Positions 8,539 through 16,518 are shown, numbered from the stretch's first letter. The stretch is DNA of 64,000 nucleotides from Thalassobacillus sp043497085 (GCA_043497085.1 JBIEKI010000007.1); one strand, 5' to 3'. The notes: a model not told the origin generated them from the sequence alone. Made by a program: numbers and translations.

Positions 8539-8724
8539 ATCCTTATCGTCATGATGATGAATAGAAAAAGCAGCCTGTATTTTAACACAGGATACCAGCT
8601 TCAGGCAGGATTTAACGTATTTGAAATCAAATTATTAAGACAAAGCAATTTTCTATTCGTTACAATGAGGGTATACCCCAATTTTTCCGAACAATACACA
8701 CATATTGAAAATAAGAAGGAGATC

Positions 8725-9399
8725 ATGATGACTGCAAATAATCGATTAACTTTTGAAAAATCAGCGATCGAGGCGATGACGGCAAAAGACCCGGAAATGA
8801 AAAAACTGGTTACACTGATTGGAGACATTTCCCTGACAAAAAGGGAAGATCACTTTAAAAGTCTTGTCCGATCATGTATCGGCCAGCAGCTATCTGTAAA
8901 AGCGGCGAAGACTATCTATGCAAGGTTTGAGGAACTGGTGGGAGAAATAACGCCGGAAGCGGTTTTGAAATTTTCCGATGAAGAACTTAGAAGCGTTGGT
9001 CTTTCGAAGCAAAAAATAGCATATCTGAGAGACCTCAGTGAAAAAGTGTTGGCTAAAGAAGTCGATCTTGATCAACTGGAAAGAATGGATAACGATGAAA
9101 TAAGGAAAGTGCTGACAAGTGTAAAAGGGATCGGTCCGTGGACGGCTGAAGTGTTCCTGATTTTTTCATTGGGGCGGACAGACGTTTTGCCAGTGGGGGA
9201 TCTTGGTCTCCAGCGAGCATGCCAGTGGCTGTATCAAGTGGAGCGGGATAACAACGGGAAGCAGCTCATCAAGAGCCATGCTTCTAAGTGGCACCCGCAT
9301 TACACGGCCGCGTCACTTTACCTTTGGGAAGCGATCAACCAAGGTTTGGTAGCGCAGTACCCAAGTGTCGATGAAGCCTGGGAGCAGTTGAAGAATTAA
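8725..9399 (+). CDS. DNA-3-methyladenine glycosylase II, AlkA-type (HhH-GPD)
   Basis: This protein removes alkylated bases in base excision repair. Its 224 residues include a helix-hairpin-helix motif (VLTSVKGIGPWTAEVFLIF) followed by the catalytic aspartate segment LPVGDLGLQ, the signature of the HhH-GPD superfamily. The early sequence VRSCIGQQLSVKAAKTIYARF fits AlkA/YfjP proteins. ATG 8725 (or the adjacent ATG 8728) follows AAGGAG; the open frame upstream lacks a start signal. A shared terminator separates it from the convergent YceI gene. Confidence 0.88.
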   Translation: MMTANNRLTFEKSAIEAMTAKDPEMKKLVTLIGDISLTKREDHFKSLVRSCIGQQLSVKAAKTIYARFEELVGEITPEAVLKFSDEELRSVGLSKQKIAYLRDLSEKVLAKEVDLDQLERMDNDEIRKVLTSVKGIGPWTAEVFLIFSLGRTDVLPVGDLGLQRACQWLYQVERDNNGKQLIKSHASKWHPHYTAASLYLWEAINQGLVAQYPSVDEAWEQLKN

Positions 9400-9400
9400 A

Positions 9401-9440
9401 AAAAGCCATGAGCCTGTTGATTTCAGGTTCATGGCTTTTG
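9401..9440 (+). terminator. Bidirectional terminator between glycosylase and YceI genes
   Basis: The stem AAAAGCCATGAGCCTG / CAGGTTCATGGCTTTT pairs over 16 bp with one G-T pair and has A/T runs on both sides. Confidence 0.88.
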
Positions 9441-9445
9441 TTCGT

Positions 9446-9976
9446 TTAATCCTCTACAACAAATTCAAAGTTGCCTTCAAATTTAACCTCTTTACCAAGC
9501 AGGACGCCGCCTGTTTCTATAGCCGCGTTATAAGTCATGCCATAAGCTTCGCGGTTGACTTTGCCTGCTACATCGAAGCCGGCGATCGTGCTGCCATCCA
9601 TCGGGCTTTTGGATACGCCGTTATATTCAACTGTGAAGGTTTCCTCACGTGTGACATCTTTGATCGTGAAGTCACCAGTCACTTCGTATTCATCATCAGA
9701 TACTTTCTTGATTGACTTACTTTCAAACACCATATTCGGGTATGTTTCAGCTTCAAAAAAGTCGCCGGAGCGAAGGTGGCCATCACGGTCTTCATTACCT
9801 GTATCGATGGAAGTGACTGGAATAGTAACCGTCACTTTAGCATTATCCAGATTTTCGAGATCTCCGTTGAAGTTTACATCGAATTCTTTGAATTCACCTT
9901 TTGCCTTGGAAACCATCATATGTTTGATTTGAAAATTCAAGTTGCTGTGCACGTTGTCTAATTTTAACGTTGACAT
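9446..9976 (-). CDS. YceI family lipid-binding protein
   Basis: A 176-residue cytoplasmic YceI protein. It starts MSTLKLDNVHSNLNFQIKHMMVSKAKGEF, typical of the family's first strands, and continues with GDLENLDNAKVTVTIPVTSIDTGNEDRDGHLRSGDFF, the conserved YceI core. Relatives bind polyisoprenoid or other amphiphilic ligands in a lipocalin-like barrel; the ligand here is unknown. AGGAGG precedes ATG 9976. The upstream region holds two palindromes of the form TATCT-N8-AGATA. They suggest control by a MarR/DUF24-type repressor (see 10008-10053). Confidence 0.9.
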   Translation of the reverse strand: MSTLKLDNVHSNLNFQIKHMMVSKAKGEFKEFDVNFNGDLENLDNAKVTVTIPVTSIDTGNEDRDGHLRSGDFFEAETYPNMVFESKSIKKVSDDEYEVTGDFTIKDVTREETFTVEYNGVSKSPMDGSTIAGFDVAGKVNREAYGMTYNAAIETGGVLLGKEVKFEGNFEFVVED

Positions 9977-10007
9977 AAAAAATTCCTCCTGAAAATGTTT
10001 TGTGTTT

Positions 10008-10053
10008 TTATCTTGAATTAAAGATAACTCAAAAATATCTCAAAGTCAAGATA
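10008..10053 (-). promoter_or_regulatory. Tandem operator-like palindromes upstream of yceI
   Basis: TTATCTTGAATTAAAGATAA (10008-10027) is a 20-bp inverted repeat. A second copy of its core, TATCT-N8-AGATA, starts 27 bp further on at 10036. A degenerate half site (AATTCAAGATA) follows at 10074-10084. The shape resembles the MhqR quinone-responsive operator as I remember it. Confidence 0.6.
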
Positions 10054-10115
10054 AATAATAAAAAAAACACTCTAATTCAAGATATATGCTGCAGTATTCA
10101 TCCTTATTCATAAGA

Positions 10116-10176
10116 AAAAAGGCGTCTGCCCCAGGTAGCTCAAAGCTGAGAGGTACCGGGAGCGAGACGCCTTTTT
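10116..10176 (-). terminator. Terminator at the end of the EamA gene
   Basis: The stem AAAAAGGCGTCT / AGACGCCTTTTT is 12 bp and perfect. The last codons of the EamA gene lie inside it. Confidence 0.85.
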
Positions 10177-11036
10177 ACGTGTCTGGCTGGTCGATTGACA
10201 AAATAGATGCCTGCCAAAATCAGGCTTCCGCCTGCCAAAGTAGAGATATGTAGCTGCTCGTTCAATAACAGCCATCCAAAGATGACACCGAATAATGGAG
10301 CAAGGAACAAAAATGCACTGACTTTTCCTGGATCCTCTTTGTTCAAAAGATAGAACCAGATGGCAAATTGCACAATCGAAGCCATAATAGCCAGCCATAT
10401 CAAGATAAAGATGGAAAGGGGTGTGAGGACGAATTGTGTCTGTTCAAACAAAGCACTTCCCATTAGCAGGATAATGCCGCCAAAAAGCATTTGATAGGCA
10501 GTCAGCACCCATGTATCGAACGTACTTCCCCATTTTTTCATCAATAAGGTCGCGATAGCCCAGGAGACTGCACTGAACATGCCTAACAGTGTACCTGGCT
10601 GCTGGATATCAAGACTTGCTCCCAGAGTGATGAAGACTCCCAGAAATCCGATGACGACACCGCCCCATTGCAGCCAGCGATATCTCATCCCCATGAAAAT
10701 CGTGCCGAACAGGACAACAAGCAAGGGATTGGTAAAGGTCAAAATCGACGATTCGCCTGCGGTAATTGTCCGCAAACTGAGGAAGATAGCTCCCATCACT
10801 CCCGCAGTTTGAAACAAACCTACCAATAGCATCTGGAGCCATTCCCTGACACGTCTGGGATGTTTTCGTTTAAGTAAAAATACAATCATAGCCATCAGCA
10901 AACCTGCGATCGTAAATCGTAATCCCACCAGCAGTAGTGGGGAAACAAAATGGAGCCCGATTTTACCGACAGCAAAAGAGGAGCCCATCAAGCTGGTCGT
11001 GATCACTAGCAAAACGGTAAACCATACTCTGTTCAA
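10140..11036 (-). CDS. EamA/DMT family transporter
   Basis: A 298-residue, ten-span transporter with two EamA repeats (TTSLMGSSFAVGKIGLHFVSPLLL at the start and GTLLGMFSAVSWAIATLLMKKWG in the second half). Substrates of close relatives include amino acids and other small metabolites, but none can be assigned here. The last dozen residues (HVKRRLAPGTSQL) are encoded within the terminator hairpin. This suggests the reading frame has extended past an older stop. It is monocistronic, with a 240-bp gap to the SMR genes upstream. Confidence 0.85.
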   Translation of the reverse strand: MNRVWFTVLLVITTSLMGSSFAVGKIGLHFVSPLLLVGLRFTIAGLLMAMIVFLLKRKHPRRVREWLQMLLVGLFQTAGVMGAIFLSLRTITAGESSILTFTNPLLVVLFGTIFMGMRYRWLQWGGVVIGFLGVFITLGASLDIQQPGTLLGMFSAVSWAIATLLMKKWGSTFDTWVLTAYQMLFGGIILLMGSALFEQTQFVLTPLSIFILIWLAIMASIVQFAIWFYLLNKEDPGKVSAFLFLAPLFGVIFGWLLLNEQLHISTLAGGSLILAGIYFVNRPARHVKRRLAPGTSQL

Positions 11037-11158
11037 ATACTCACCTTCATTCTGTAAATCATAATTGTTTTAATTTTCTAATTATAGCATATTCCTTTGC
11101 GTTGAGAACTTACTATTAATACTAGAAGAGCTTTAGGATGATTTTAATAGCAAAATAA

Positions 11159-11196
11159 AAAATCCTCCCCTTGCCAGGAAGCAAAAGGAGGATTTT
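11159..11196 (-). terminator. Terminator downstream of the SMR gene pair
   Basis: The stem AAAATCCTCC / GGAGGATTTT is 10 bp with an 18-base loop. It lies about 85 bp past the second SMR gene. Confidence 0.75.
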
Positions 11197-11281
11197 AAAT
11201 TTGAGAGCAGTAGAGAGAAAATCAGGGTCTGGCAGCTCCATTTCATGCTTTGTTCTTGCTAAAAATGGAAGGTATTTAAGC

Positions 11282-11596
11282 TTATCCGTAAAGTTCCAGA
11301 CTGACCACTCCGATAATAATCAACAAAATAGAGATGATTTTCCGTGCATTTGCTGATTCGCGGAAGATTAATATACCCATCAATGTGGTTGCTGCCACAC
11401 TTACGCCTGACCAGATCGCATATACGATGCTTATTTCGAGATATTGGATCGACAGTGTCAGGTAATAGATACATAAGGTGAAAAAGACGAACACACCGAT
11501 GCTTGGCAGTTTTCTTGTGAACCCCTCGGATAGTTTGACACTAATATTTCCAATAGTGGAAAAGATCAAGCTGATAATCAAGTATAGAGAAGCCAA
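11282..11596 (-). CDS. SMR family transporter subunit B (lacks the membrane glutamate)
   Basis: A 104-residue, four-helix small multidrug resistance protein. The SMR landmarks KLSEGFTRKLPSIG and AIWSGVSVAATTLMGILIF are present. The essential helix-1 glutamate is replaced: the segment reads ISLIFSTIGN where active subunits have LFE or IFE. TTG 11596 follows AAAGAGGTGATCC. It is separated by 4 bp from the partner gene. Paired SMR proteins work as antiparallel heterodimers, so this subunit may be structural while its partner supplies the proton/substrate site. Confidence 0.85.
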   Translation of the reverse strand: MASLYLIISLIFSTIGNISVKLSEGFTRKLPSIGVFVFFTLCIYYLTLSIQYLEISIVYAIWSGVSVAATTLMGILIFRESANARKIISILLIIIGVVSLELYG

Positions 11597-11600
11597 GGGA

Positions 11601-11945
11601 TCACCTCTTTTCCGTGGATATGTCTCTTTGTTCCGGTAAATTCAATCCCACTACGCCTGCAAGAATTAAAGTAGTACCAAGAACCTTGACCAGAGAAAGC
11701 GGCTCGTGGAACAAGGATACAGCGATGATGGTGACGACGACCATGCCGCCTCCTGACCAAATGGCGTTGATGATCCCGATTTCACTGGAGCGGGTGATCA
11801 CCACATAAAGTGAAAGAGCAATCCCATAGCAAGCTACTACAATTAATGTTGGCCCTACATTCGTGAACCCCTCGGAGATCTTCATGAAAGAAGTTCCGAT
11901 TACTTCAAACAAAATCGAAAAAGATAACAGAAGATAGTTATTCAT
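11601..11945 (-). CDS. SMR family transporter subunit A
   Basis: A 114-residue, four-helix SMR protein with the functional glutamate in place (SILFEVIGTSFMK, E14), then KISEGFTN and AIWSGGGMVVVTIIAV. ATG 11945 is chosen because GGAGG lies 8 bases upstream. The longer frame's ATG (11960) is part of that ribosome site itself. With its partner immediately downstream it should form a heterodimeric proton-coupled exporter of cationic or guanidinium-like compounds, in the style of B. subtilis EbrAB or YkkCD. Confidence 0.88.
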   Translation of the reverse strand: MNNYLLLSFSILFEVIGTSFMKISEGFTNVGPTLIVVACYGIALSLYVVITRSSEIGIINAIWSGGGMVVVTIIAVSLFHEPLSLVKVLGTTLILAGVVGLNLPEQRDISTEKR

Positions 11946-12311
11946 GCTGGATACCTCCATTTATTCGATGGTTTCATTTACCTTCTTTGAAAATTTGTTT
12001 TTTAACGATACCATCTCATCCAGTGTTTAAAACGTTAAATCTATGTAAATTTAGATATTCGTAGCTAGGAGTACAATCGGAACGCAGAATAAAAGAGAGG
12101 ACGTTATATGGAGTTTTAGGGGACAGCTTGCAAAAATGTGGGAACTCAAGGGTGTTTATTTCTGGACAGGGGGAGGGGCGAGTTTGCACAAAAATCCATA
12201 CAGCTTCGTATAATAGTTTGCCTGAGTTTATGAATGAACGGTAAACGTGTAGCTTATCACTGTGTCTGCAGCAGTTATGATGATAAAAGGATTGCAAAAG
12301 GGGAGAGGGCG

Positions 12312-13160
12312 TTGGGAGTAATAGAAACGCAGCTTTGGCTGGATGATTTTGTGAAAGCATGTGAAAAGAAAAGCTTTTTGTTTAAGCCGCCTTATGATGA
12401 GCAGCGTGAAGCGCTTTGCAGGCCGGTCCAAAAAAGCTTTTCGAAAATTCCCCCGGCTGAATTACAGGCCATTTTATTAAAACATGGCTTGTTTGAGCCG
12501 TTCGAGTGGAAACATATCCATCGCACGGTTCGTGAGATAGAAAAAAGGAATATATGGAAGATTGTCGAAGAGGAATACCGCCGTTTGAAGAGAAAATGGC
12601 ATGGGCCAGAGGCACCCATTTATATCTATCCGGTAGCCCGGGCACAGCAGCCTGCTGGAAAACGCCCCATCAAAAAAAGCGGGGTAAGCTTTAAGAAATG
12701 CTTATTTTTATTTTTGGCACCCGATACGCCGGTGTTAGAAATAAAAGCCTTATTGGCTCATGAATATAATCATATGTGCCGGTTTTCTCAGAGCAAGTTG
12801 AATGAAATCAGACTCCCGCTCAAAGAAGTGCTGATCATGGAGGGCCTGGCGGAAAATGCGGTGAAAGAATTGTACGGGGAAAAGCAACTGGCGCCATGGA
12901 CCAGTAACTACCGGAGTAATCGGGTGAAAGAAATATGGAAAAAGCAATTCCAATCCGCATTGCATGTGCAAGGACAGGAAAACCATCAGAAATATTTGTA
13001 TGGAAAAGGCAATAGTTCACTCCCGAGATGGATTGGGTATCAAATCGGTTTTGAAATTATTACATCTTATCAGGAACGCCATGGACGACTTACTACGAGG
13101 GAATTGTTGACGAAAACGGCGGACGAACTGATTGCGGGCTCCAGTTTTCCAACTGATTAG
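12312..13160 (+). CDS. yjaZ: DUF2268 predicted zinc protease, YjaZ-like
   Basis: A 282-residue protein with a metalloprotease zinc motif HEYNH (H150, E151, H154) followed by MEGLAE, where E177 is a plausible third ligand. This is the arrangement of the DUF2268 family, to which B. subtilis YjaZ belongs. The start is taken as TTG 12312, giving (M)GVIETQLWL, because GGGGAG lies about 8 bases before it. The frame stays open 26 codons further upstream without a site. No signal peptide is seen, so it is presumably cytoplasmic. A TATAAT at 12209-12214 may be its -10 box. Confidence 0.78.
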   Translation: MGVIETQLWLDDFVKACEKKSFLFKPPYDEQREALCRPVQKSFSKIPPAELQAILLKHGLFEPFEWKHIHRTVREIEKRNIWKIVEEEYRRLKRKWHGPEAPIYIYPVARAQQPAGKRPIKKSGVSFKKCLFLFLAPDTPVLEIKALLAHEYNHMCRFSQSKLNEIRLPLKEVLIMEGLAENAVKELYGEKQLAPWTSNYRSNRVKEIWKKQFQSALHVQGQENHQKYLYGKGNSSLPRWIGYQIGFEIITSYQERHGRLTTRELLTKTADELIAGSSFPTD

Positions 13161-13325
13161 CAGTGTATGCTTACTCTGGTTCCAAACTCCATTTCTCAGG
13201 TAAATTCCACACTTTTTACACATTTGCGGTGAGCGGGCTTGCTTCGTTGGTTTCATTCCCTCTCTGACAGGGGTTCAGCAGGATAATGCATTCAGTCAGG
13301 TGTTGTATTTTGTGAAAAAGCAGGG

Positions 13326-13353
13326 TTTACAGACGGCTGGTATTTGATACAAT
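13326..13353 (+). promoter_or_regulatory. SigA-type promoter of the SurA-like lipoprotein gene
   Basis: TTTACA and TACAAT are separated by 16 bp, and the gene's ribosome site follows about 20 bp later. Confidence 0.6.
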
Positions 13354-13386
13354 GGCGGAAACTATCCATAGAAAAGGAGAATGACA

Positions 13387-14178
13387 TTGCGTAAAAAGTG
13401 GTTATCAGGTCTACTGTTTGCAGCATTTTTAACTCTGGGTGCATGCAGTAGTGACGGAGAAACAGCAAAAGATAATGAGAAAAAAGATACACAACAAGAA
13501 CAGAAGTCCAGTGAACAAAGTGAAGGTAACAAAGAAGGCAAGGAAGGCGGCGAACAGCCTAAAATGCCTGAGCCGGATCTGAAAGGCACACCGGATGTTG
13601 TAGCGGAAGTCAATGGAGAAAAAATCAAGAAAAAAGAATTTGAGGCAGCATATAAAAGTCAATTCCAACAGGCTGCCTTGCAATCACAGATGTCAGGGCA
13701 GAAGGTTGATCAGGACAAGCTGAAAAAACAGATGGTCGACAGCCTGGTCGGTCAGGAGCTTCTCATTCAGGAAGCGAACAATCGTGATTACAAAGCTACC
13801 CAGGAAAAGAAGGATAAAATTCTCGAAGACTTGGCTAAGCAGAATAAAGCCGGCTCTAAAGAAGAGTTCCTGGCTCAATTAGAAAAGCAGGGCATGAGTG
13901 AAAAAGAAGTCATGTCTCAACTGGAAACCCAAGTGAAGGTAGAGCAACTGATTGCCGCTGAAGCAGGAGACATCGAGCCTACAGAAGAAGAAATGAAAAA
14001 AATGTATGAGCAGATGAAAGCGCAGCAAGAACAAATGGGTGGAGAAAGCAAAGTTCCTTCTTTCGAGGAAGCGAAACCATCTCTGAAACAGCAACTGAAG
14101 CAGCAAAAAGAAGCGGAAGAAGCGCAAAAGCTTATTAAGAATCTGCGTGAAGATGCAGATGTTAAAGTCCACATTTGA
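13387..14178 (+). CDS. SurA-N-domain lipoprotein chaperone without PPIase domain
   Basis: A 263-residue exported lipoprotein (signal LLFAAFLTLGAC, lipobox LGAC), a charged linker (about residues 22-60), then a SurA/PrsA-type N-terminal domain beginning VVAEVNGEKIKKKEFEAAYKSQF. It is highly charged and coiled towards the C-terminus. The parvulin segment found in true PrsA is absent, so it should act as a holdase-like chaperone outside the membrane rather than as a prolyl isomerase. AAGGAG is 7 bases from TTG 13387 but 1 base from the ATG at 13381, so the TTG is the start. A smaller relative ends the nos operon. Confidence 0.8.
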   Translation: MRKKWLSGLLFAAFLTLGACSSDGETAKDNEKKDTQQEQKSSEQSEGNKEGKEGGEQPKMPEPDLKGTPDVVAEVNGEKIKKKEFEAAYKSQFQQAALQSQMSGQKVDQDKLKKQMVDSLVGQELLIQEANNRDYKATQEKKDKILEDLAKQNKAGSKEEFLAQLEKQGMSEKEVMSQLETQVKVEQLIAAEAGDIEPTEEEMKKMYEQMKAQQEQMGGESKVPSFEEAKPSLKQQLKQQKEAEEAQKLIKNLREDADVKVHI

Positions 14179-14184
14179 TAACAG

Positions 14185-14218
14185 AAAACCAGGTCCGGAA
14201 GGGGACCTGGTTTTTTTT
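14185..14218 (+). terminator. Terminator of the SurA-like gene
   Basis: AAAACCAGGTCC pairs with GGACCTGGTTTT, followed by a long T-run. Confidence 0.9.
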
Positions 14219-14316
14219 ATTGATTCTTATTGAAAAGCTCGAGAAATGCATGGTAGATCTCAATTCCCTGAAGGAAAGGTCCTGTCCCAGTAATAGGGAT
14301 ACGGGCTCTTTTTTGC

Positions 14317-14411
14317 ACTTTAAGAAAGTTTAACTTTGTTAAAGGATTAAAGTATAAGAAAATACTAAGGCTTTCGCCATAAGTACTTGGCGATAAGCTA
14401 AGTTTTTCTAA
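14317..14411. repeat. Structured dispersed repeat, copy B
   Basis: This 95-bp copy matches 7094-7187 in the same orientation with about five differences. The change in one arm of the internal stem (GCCAAGT to GCTAAGT) still pairs, through a G-U pair. Confidence 0.85.
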
Positions 14412-14452
14412 TGCATGAATGATCGTGTGGAAAGGAGACAAGAAAATTAAAA

Positions 14453-14488
14453 ACCCTGTTGCCGAGAGGAGGTTTTCGGCAACAGGGT
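14453..14488 (-). terminator. Terminator of the YjcZ-like gene
   Basis: A perfect 13-bp stem, ACCCTGTTGCCGA / TCGGCAACAGGGT, with an A-rich left flank that gives the T-run on the minus strand. Confidence 0.88.
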
Positions 14489-14515
14489 CATTTACCTGCT
14501 AATCCAACCATCGTT

Positions 14516-14632
14516 TTAGTACCAAGCTGCTCCTACAATGATAAGCAGGATAAACAAGACAACGATCAACACGAAAGTGTCGCCGTAACGGGAACCACCA
14601 TAACCAAGACCTCCGTAGCATCCGTAACCCAT
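14516..14632 (-). CDS. YjcZ family small sporulation membrane protein (38 aa)
   Basis: This tiny gene encodes a Gly/Tyr-rich head (MGYGCYGGLGYGGSRYG) and one hydrophobic helix ending LLIIVGAAWY. That is the YjcZ-type pattern common in spore formers: GGYGGGF then FVLIVVLFILLIIVG. GGAGG lies 7 bases before ATG 14632. In B. subtilis yjcZ neighbours spoVIF, and here spoVIF is divergent and adjacent, which supports the call. A role in the spore is inferred from the family. Confidence 0.85.
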   Translation of the reverse strand: MGYGCYGGLGYGGSRYGDTFVLIVVLFILLIIVGAAWY

Positions 14633-14784
14633 ATTTAACCCTCCTAACTGTCTGATTTAATCAATTGGAAAGGGAAGGCATAGCTACTCCCTGTTCCATA
14701 ATTAGTCTATGTAAGAGCGCAATGATTGGAAAGGACATTTATACAAAAAATTTTAGTTATTATGAAATGAGGATACATGCCGTT

Positions 14785-14811
14785 ACCAACCAGACTGCCT
14801 GCCATAGGATA
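14785..14811 (+). promoter_or_regulatory. Candidate SigK promoter of spoVIF
   Basis: ACC at 14785 and CATAGGATA at 14803 are 15 bp apart. They fit the sporulation SigK pattern (AC, then CATANNNTA). They lie about 40 bp upstream of the spoVIF start. Confidence 0.45.
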
Positions 14812-14848
14812 ACTATGAATCTTTTTGCAGGCAAAGGAGGTAGTAGGC

Positions 14849-15094
14849 TTGTTCAATAATTTCGAGAAAAAAACCGGTGTGAAAATGGACGAAGTCATGA
14901 AGCTTGCCCAGTCTTTACAGGGTGCTAATTTTAAAGATGAAACAACGATCCGAAACGTGATCAACAAAGTTTCCAAGCTGGCAAATAAGCCAGTTTCGAA
15001 AAGTAAAGAAGACATGATTGTTAAAGCAATACTGAATGATAAAGTACCGAAAGACTTTTCCTCGATTGAAAAAATGATAAAGAAAAAACGGTAA
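14849..15094 (+). CDS. spoVIF: Stage VI sporulation protein F
   Basis: An 81-residue soluble basic protein: FNNFEKKTGVKMDEVMKLAQSLQGANFKDE near the start and KLANKPVSKSKEDMIVKAI in the middle. These agree with the SpoVIF (YjcC) family, needed in Bacillus for normal spore coat assembly under SigK control. TTG 14849 is the start, 9 bases after AAAGGAGG; the upstream ATG has no site. The divergent YjcZ neighbour matches the B. subtilis arrangement, and a SigK-like promoter lies upstream. Confidence 0.85.
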   Translation: MFNNFEKKTGVKMDEVMKLAQSLQGANFKDETTIRNVINKVSKLANKPVSKSKEDMIVKAILNDKVPKDFSSIEKMIKKKR

Positions 15095-15155
15095 TCCCTG
15101 TTAAATAACCAGATGCCTTGCATTGTGGAGGAAGCAGGGGTTACGTATGGAAGTA

Positions 15156-15189
15156 ACCTGGATCAGTCTGTTGGTCCAGGTGTTTTTTT
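15156..15189 (+). terminator. Terminator downstream of spoVIF
   Basis: ACCTGG / CCAGGT with a 14-base loop and T7. Confidence 0.6.
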
Positions 15190-15207
15190 GGAAAAAGCCA
15201 TGCAGGA

Positions 15208-15987
15208 TCACGCGTTCAGCCAATCATAGTACAATGTGGCCGGATCCTCCATCACTTCACTTCGATAGACCTGGGTAAAGGTCTGGATGATTCCGCCGTA
15301 AAAATAACCGAGGAAGGTCTTCTTGATTATTCCTTTCTTTTGGGCGTAGAGGCTTTGCTTGAATGTACGATTAATGACTTCTATGTAATGGTCGACTGGA
15401 TAGTTCAATTGGAATTTATGGAAAGCATGGGTGACGCTTTTCCAGGCGGACCAGATGTCGTCAATTGGTAAAAAAGCTTTTGTCAGTGACGTGAAGGCTT
15501 TCGGTATGTAAGAAGGAAGGTAATCCGTATCGAAATCGGGTTTTTGTTCCGCTGCAGGCAAAGATTTTTCTTCTGCTGTTTTCTGCTGAATCTCGATCTT
15601 TTCCGAAGGTTTTTCGTCTTCTTTTTCCAGCCATGGTGAAGTCGTTTCATCCCCGGGAAGGATGACCAGGATATTGACACCGCGCTTCCCGTTGGGACGG
15701 GTAGCAGGTACGCGTTTTAAGAGCCCTTTTTCAACAAACGTATTGATCGCCCGGATGACGGTACTGCGGCTGCGCCCGGTTTTCTTCTCGATCGTTTCGT
15801 TTTTTGCAAAAGAGACGCCGGGATATTTAACAGAATGGCGCCAGATAAATTTCAAAACATCGAGTGCTCCAGCAGAAAGTTCCGCTTTGTGGTGAAATAA
15901 AAAGGAACGTACACGCAAATCCATAGTTTGTTTATTCGTGAAGGATTGTAGTTTGCTAACCTCTTGTATATTCATTATGAACATCAT
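15208..15987 (-). CDS. Winged-helix DNA-binding protein, unknown role
   Basis: A 259-residue protein. Residues about 30-110 form a winged helix-turn-helix (ALDVLKFIWRHSVKYPGVSFAKNETIEKKTG, then RSRSTVIRAINTFVEKGLLKR). A charged linker of about 50 residues follows, then a helical C-terminal domain with FLPIDDIWSAWKSVTHAFHKF. The design recalls plasmid-type replication initiators or DnaD-like proteins, but I cannot place it in either family. The start at 15987 has only a weak site; an ATG four codons later is equally possible. It is monocistronic. Confidence 0.6.
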   Translation of the reverse strand: MMFIMNIQEVSKLQSFTNKQTMDLRVRSFLFHHKAELSAGALDVLKFIWRHSVKYPGVSFAKNETIEKKTGRSRSTVIRAINTFVEKGLLKRVPATRPNGKRGVNILVILPGDETTSPWLEKEDEKPSEKIEIQQKTAEEKSLPAAEQKPDFDTDYLPSYIPKAFTSLTKAFLPIDDIWSAWKSVTHAFHKFQLNYPVDHYIEVINRTFKQSLYAQKKGIIKKTFLGYFYGGIIQTFTQVYRSEVMEDPATLYYDWLNA

Positions 15988-16225
15988 CCAATCAAAGCTT
16001 TTACCCTTATAATCGAAGGAAAGAAAAGTCAGGTGCTATCATAGATGGAAAAAATTCGTTTCCTGTACGATTTTTACTAATCTTTTTGTTAATAATCTTT
16101 GTTTTGCCTATGTTTCGGAGGGGATTATGGAGTCCTGACGCTTGTGGGATAAAGCGTTGATAAGGTTTAGTGCCGTGTCATTTAGCGTGTCAGGTAAGGG
16201 TAGCAAATAAAAACGGTCAGTAAAA

Positions 16226-16254
16226 AAGCTCAAGGCCTGCGATGCCTTGAGCTT
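16226..16254 (-). terminator. Terminator of the GlsB-like gene
   Basis: AAGCTCAAGGC pairs with GCCTTGAGCTT across a 7-base loop, with an A-run on the left (a T-run on the minus strand). Confidence 0.85.
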
Positions 16255-16263
16255 CGGTATTTT

Positions 16264-16518
16264 TTATCGTTTTTTTCGGGAACTTCTCATGATGGCACTG
16301 ATGATAAAGACAAAAATGATTGCGCCAATCAAAGCAGGTAAAATAGCAATACCGGCTAAGGAAGGTCCCCATGAACCTAATAGTTCACCGCCAATCCATG
16401 CACCTACAATACCTGCAATAATATTTCCAATGATTCCGAGTGGCATGTCACGGCCGATGATAGCTCCGGCGAGCCAGCCGATCAGTCCACCCACGATTAA
16501 ATATAAAATAAGACCCAT
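16264..16518 (-). CDS. GlsB/YeaQ/YmgE family stress membrane protein
   Basis: An 84-residue protein of three small-residue-rich helices, with the transglycosylase-associated signature GGLIGWLAGAIIGRDMPLGIIGNIIAGIVGAWIGG-type glycine spacing and a basic end RSSRKKR. Members are small stress-induced membrane proteins of uncertain mechanism. GAGGAGG precedes ATG 16518. It is a single-gene unit with its own terminator. Confidence 0.9.
   Translation of the reverse strand: MGLILYLIVGGLIGWLAGAIIGRDMPLGIIGNIIAGIVGAWIGGELLGSWGPSLAGIAILPALIGAIIFVFIISAIMRSSRKKR

Noticed and set aside
12016..12360. A 114-codon minus-strand frame upstream of yjaZ
   Set aside because: It overlaps the yjaZ start and promoter region, lacks a site and has a composition typical of an antisense shadow.
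14217..14441. A 74-codon minus-strand frame
   Set aside because: It runs through the dispersed repeat copy B and a terminator, has no ribosome site, and its residues show no protein-like pattern.
15147..15230. Short plus-strand frame after spoVIF starting ATG near 15147
   Set aside because: It reads through a terminator and overlaps the end of a minus-strand gene; no hydrophobic or conserved pattern.
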